Of a stretch of DNA of 24,413 nucleotides, positions 23,579 through 24,413 are shown one piece after another. The DNA lies in contig QHNB01000105.1 of assembly GCA_003217965.1 (NCBI GenBank), positions 1 through 24,413 of the forward strand, read 5' to 3'. The stretch's first letter is position 1. Every line of letters begins with the position of its first letter. The notes below the pieces were generated by a model. The model was not told the origin of the DNA. It saw only the letters and a list, made by a program, of their open reading frames with translations, and made no database searches. The DNA comes from Verrucomicrobiota bacterium. Lineage in GTDB: Bacteria; Verrucomicrobiota; Verrucomicrobiia; Chthoniobacterales; UBA10450. The position numbers and the translations under genes were made by a program.

Positions 23579-24102
23579 GGGCTAGCTGACGGGGAACTGA
23601 CCGGCGATATCGCCGGAGACCCGCTCGCCTTCCTGTCTGCACGTTTTTGGCGATGCGCTTCCTGCGCGGCAATCTCGGCTTCCGTCAGGGGACCTAAGTT
23701 TACTATTCGCGCCTCCATCGTGCCGTCCGGCTCTTTGTAATAAGTCCCGCGAACTTCTTCGTTGGCGACTATGTCTTTTATCGTCGCCGGCTGACCCGCT
23801 TTCATGATCACTGTTTTCTCGGTAATCTTCAATGAACGCGATTTCTCTTTGCCGGCGATAGTGAATGTTTTTGCTCTCTCATCCGTGGACACGATCATGC
23901 CGTGAAAGGTAATTGCATGCAGTTTTGCCGCCGCCGAACCTGCAGGTGACGCGGTCGGACTGGCTTTCATCGTGGTTGCTGGCCGAGGCGACACACTGGG
24001 CGAGGGTGACGCCTTTGACGGAGCACCAGACGCGCTAAGCGGGAGGCCGATGCCGATCAGAGCGAGACCAGCGCCGAGAATTCGAAAATGGTTGTATTTC
24101 AT
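23569..24102 (-). CDS. Secreted Ser/Pro/Ala-rich protein with a small beta-domain
   Basis: The product is 177 residues from the ATG at 24102 (MKYNHFRILGAGLALIGIGL); the longer frame from 24153 adds 17 residues before a clear Sec signal peptide, so it is rejected. After the predicted cleavage (SASGAPSKA) comes a low-complexity linker (SPSPSVSPRPATTMKASPTA). A compact domain at ~70-140 follows, FHGMIVSTDERAKTFTIAG to KDIVANEEVRGTYYKEPDGTMEARIVNLG, resembling DUF5666/OB-type periplasmic folds. The end is an Ala/Glu/Arg helix and a second Ser/Pro tail (SPAISPVSSPSASPRI). The localisation is periplasmic or surface. The function is unknown. Confidence 0.8.
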   Translation of the reverse strand: MKYNHFRILGAGLALIGIGLPLSASGAPSKASPSPSVSPRPATTMKASPTASPAGSAAAKLHAITFHGMIVSTDERAKTFTIAGKEKSRSLKITEKTVIMKAGQPATIKDIVANEEVRGTYYKEPDGTMEARIVNLGPLTEAEIAAQEAHRQKRADRKASGSPAISPVSSPSASPRI

Positions 24103-24189
24103 ATTTGCGGTTTCATGCACAAATCGACGAGGCAGAATGAGAAATTGCTGCAAAACCGATTATGCATGACCTGATCAAAAGCAACCGAG

Positions 24190-24413
24190 ATGAGCCCCAA
24201 AGATGACATTCGAGGTGGAAATCGCCACCTGTCGTGCGTGAACCGTTTCGCGCAGAAACTCGCTGAGCATGAGTTGACGCTGGGCCACACGCGCACGGAA
24301 GTGTTACAGGTGAACGTGGGCAAGCTTTGCAATCTCACCTGCGGGCATTGTCATGTGAACGCTGGCCCGAAGCGCAAAGAAATCATGGAGCGCTCCACGA
24401 TTAATCGCATCGT
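24190..24413 (+). CDS. Radical SAM protein, ArsS-like (arsenosugar biosynthesis family), 3' part outside window
   Basis: An ATG at 24190 opens a frame that runs off the window after 74 codons. It contains TRTEVLQVNVGKLCNLTCGHCHVNAGPKRKE: the CxxxCxxC motif (CNLTCGHC) binds the radical SAM 4Fe-4S cluster, and the following HVNAGPKRKE closely matches the HVDAGP.R.E stretch of the ArsS family. ArsS-type enzymes are linked to arsenosugar formation and usually carry a C-terminal DUF3641 domain, which would lie beyond the window. Other SPASM-type radical SAM enzymes are less likely given this motif. No arsenic gene is visible upstream; the neighbour diverges. Confidence 0.82.
   Translation, partial: MSPKDDIRGGNRHLSCVNRFAQKLAEHELTLGHTRTEVLQVNVGKLCNLTCGHCHVNAGPKRKEIMERSTINRI

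Noticed and set aside
1..24413. tRNA, rRNA, insertion sequence or prophage genes
   Set aside because: No cloverleaf, rRNA core, transposase or phage gene was recognised by reading either strand.

Overview
The window is chromosomal DNA of a Gram-negative bacterium. It encodes the lipid A enzyme LpxD, lipoprotein and periplasmic signal sequences, and type IV pilus / type II secretion ATPases. My best guess is a soil verrucomicrobium of the Spartobacteria/Chthoniobacterales type. I base this on overall gene style, a small lipoprotein with an IPWN...W tail and GTAGCC-type dispersed repeats. This is inference from protein style; no rRNA or phylogenetic marker was tested.

Layout. (1) 1-4900, minus strand: a pilus/secretion block with pilC/gspF (last residues cut by the window edge), a short repeat-rich spacer, an intact pilB/gspE ATPase and a second, broken pilB paralogue. 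(2) 4962-6668, minus: glmS, broken at two points; 6813-8108, plus: glgC, divergent from it. (3) 8112-10179: a small lipoprotein and a coiled-coil membrane protein (minus), a 47-residue basic protein and a Rae1/YacP-like NYN nuclease (plus), and a lone receiver protein (minus). (4) 10319-17581, minus: a tightly packed series. Read 5' to 3' it is a ketosynthase-like protein, a membrane histidine kinase (7-nt overlap), a GAF/PAS histidine kinase (GTGA overlap), a remnant of class II fructose-bisphosphate aldolase, and lpxD (TTGA overlap). (5) 17901-22156, plus: a receiver-kinase fusion, a LanB-like (lantibiotic dehydratase N-domain) protein and a ParA/Soj ATPase. (6) 22102-24413: a GNAT acetyltransferase (minus), an UdgX-type uracil-DNA glycosylase (plus), a secreted Ser/Pro-rich protein (minus) and the start of an ArsS-like radical SAM enzyme (plus).

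Two things stand out. First, at five points good coding sequence jumps directly to later coding sequence of the same or the next gene, with conserved residues missing in between: pilB-2 near 4030, glmS near 5400 and near 6012, fba near 11675, and the lanB-like/parA junction near 21380. Several of these genes are normally essential and show no other decay. Collapsed scaffold gaps or other assembly loss is therefore more likely than real pseudogenes, but real deletion cannot be excluded from sequence alone. Second, there is unusual biochemistry. The ketosynthase-like protein keeps its cysteine but has Tyr and Asn where FabF has its two catalytic histidines, and it is translationally coupled to a membrane sensor kinase. 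A LanB-like glutamylation-domain protein appears without a visible elimination domain or precursor peptide. The glycosylase carries the KRRIH loop of UdgX, which forms covalent DNA adducts.
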